Positions 63,959 to 64,000 of a stretch of 64,000 nt of DNA are shown here, piece after piece. Within the stretch, counting starts at the first letter, position 1. Every line of letters starts with the position of its first letter. A program made the translations under genes and the position numbers. The notes under the pieces were generated by a model that saw only the letters and a list, made by a program, of their open reading frames with translations, did no database searches and was not told the DNA's origin. The DNA lies in the NCBI RefSeq assembly GCF_000376105.1, contig NZ_AQWM01000001.1, forward strand, positions 496,001-560,000, read 5' to 3'. The DNA comes from Asticcacaulis benevestitus DSM 16100 = ATCC BAA-896 (GTDB lineage Bacteria; Pseudomonadota; Alphaproteobacteria; Caulobacterales; Caulobacteraceae).

Positions 63959-64000
63959 TCACGAGAATAGCCCCCCGATGAACTTGGTGAACCCGCTGTT
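63959..64000 (-). CDS. rseP: C-terminal end of a probable site-2 protease RseP (partial)
   Basis: The last 13 codons and TGA of a gene that runs out of the window: NSGFTKFIGGLFS. A short hydrophobic end of this type directly before bamA fits the RseP (M50) family by position. Too little sequence to show catalytic motifs. Confidence 0.5.
   Translation of the reverse strand, partial: NSGFTKFIGGLFS

Overview
The window is chromosomal DNA of an alphaproteobacterium, most likely Caulobacteraceae and plausibly Asticcacaulis (inference; no database search was possible). Supporting signs are: an ispDF fusion next to dusB and ntrYX; hfq-hflX beside a D-amino acid transaminase; a pyruvate dehydrogenase E1-beta carrying its own lipoyl domain; a GTTC-N7-GTTC type SOS box at lexA; M56/BlaI pairs; and a bamA-skp-lpxD-fabZ-lpxA-lpxI-lpxB cluster. 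Coding DNA is GC-rich and densely packed, with many 1-20 nt overlaps. I saw no rRNA, tRNA, CRISPR array, prophage, transposase or plasmid function. This is core chromosome with a few accessory patches.

Layout. 1-4.9 kb: end of a probable tatD, an MBL-fold hydrolase, a membrane methyltransferase, a GPH-family sugar transporter, mazG and a DUF6438-like protein. 5.0-7.6 kb: HxlR regulator facing a MarR regulator plus DHA2 drug-efflux pair. 7.7-15.1 kb (minus strand): dusB, ntrY, ntrX, D-amino acid transaminase, hfq, hflX; ntrB and ntrC, expected between dusB and ntrY, are absent. 15.2-19.3 kb: ispDF, sodB, a CinA C-terminal amidohydrolase, then lipA with a COQ10-like and a DUF6434 gene. 19.4-24.4 kb: lipoprotein hydrolase, BlaI/M56-peptidase signalling pair behind two dyad operators, AMP-binding ligase. 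24.4-29.3 kb: an AT-rich control region, ArsR regulator, Cys-rich exported DUF2946-like protein, TonB receptor and PepSY reductase, which look like one metal-acquisition unit. 29.3-39.1 kb: acyltransferase, complete PDH operon (pdhA, pdhB, pdhC, lpdA), ftsB, a NagX-like membrane acyltransferase, eno. 39.2-45 kb: small proteins, rpmF, ridA, pyrG, secG, tpiA. 45.1-52.5 kb: ppiD-trpE, trpG-trpD-trpC, lexA. 52.5-56.2 kb: a comEC remnant, gltX, gltA. 56.3-64 kb (minus strand): the outer-membrane and lipid A cluster, ending in the last 13 codons of a probable rseP.

How it fits together. Most genes serve central metabolism (PDH, citrate synthase, enolase, TIM, tryptophan, isoprenoids, CTP) and envelope building (Bam, Skp, Lpx, FtsB, SecG, PpiD). 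Control genes include NtrYX, Hfq, LexA, BlaI and several one-component regulators.

The least ordinary observations are: (i) a family of three composite intergenic elements at 37.7, 56.2 and 58.3 kb, each with three hairpins inside a TTATGGGG-type outer inverted repeat, whose central stem is a U-tailed bidirectional terminator at convergent gene ends but has the opposite polarity inside the lpx operon; (ii) a comEC gene collapsed by a large internal deletion and frameshift; (iii) loss of ntrBC from its usual locus; (iv) four 28-29 residue repeats plus a KAP tract in the tail of the M56 sensor peptidase; (v) the ArsR-DUF2946-TonB-PepSY unit behind three TTAATTA repeats. None is a clearly new defence or mobile system; the window is mostly well-recognised housekeeping DNA.
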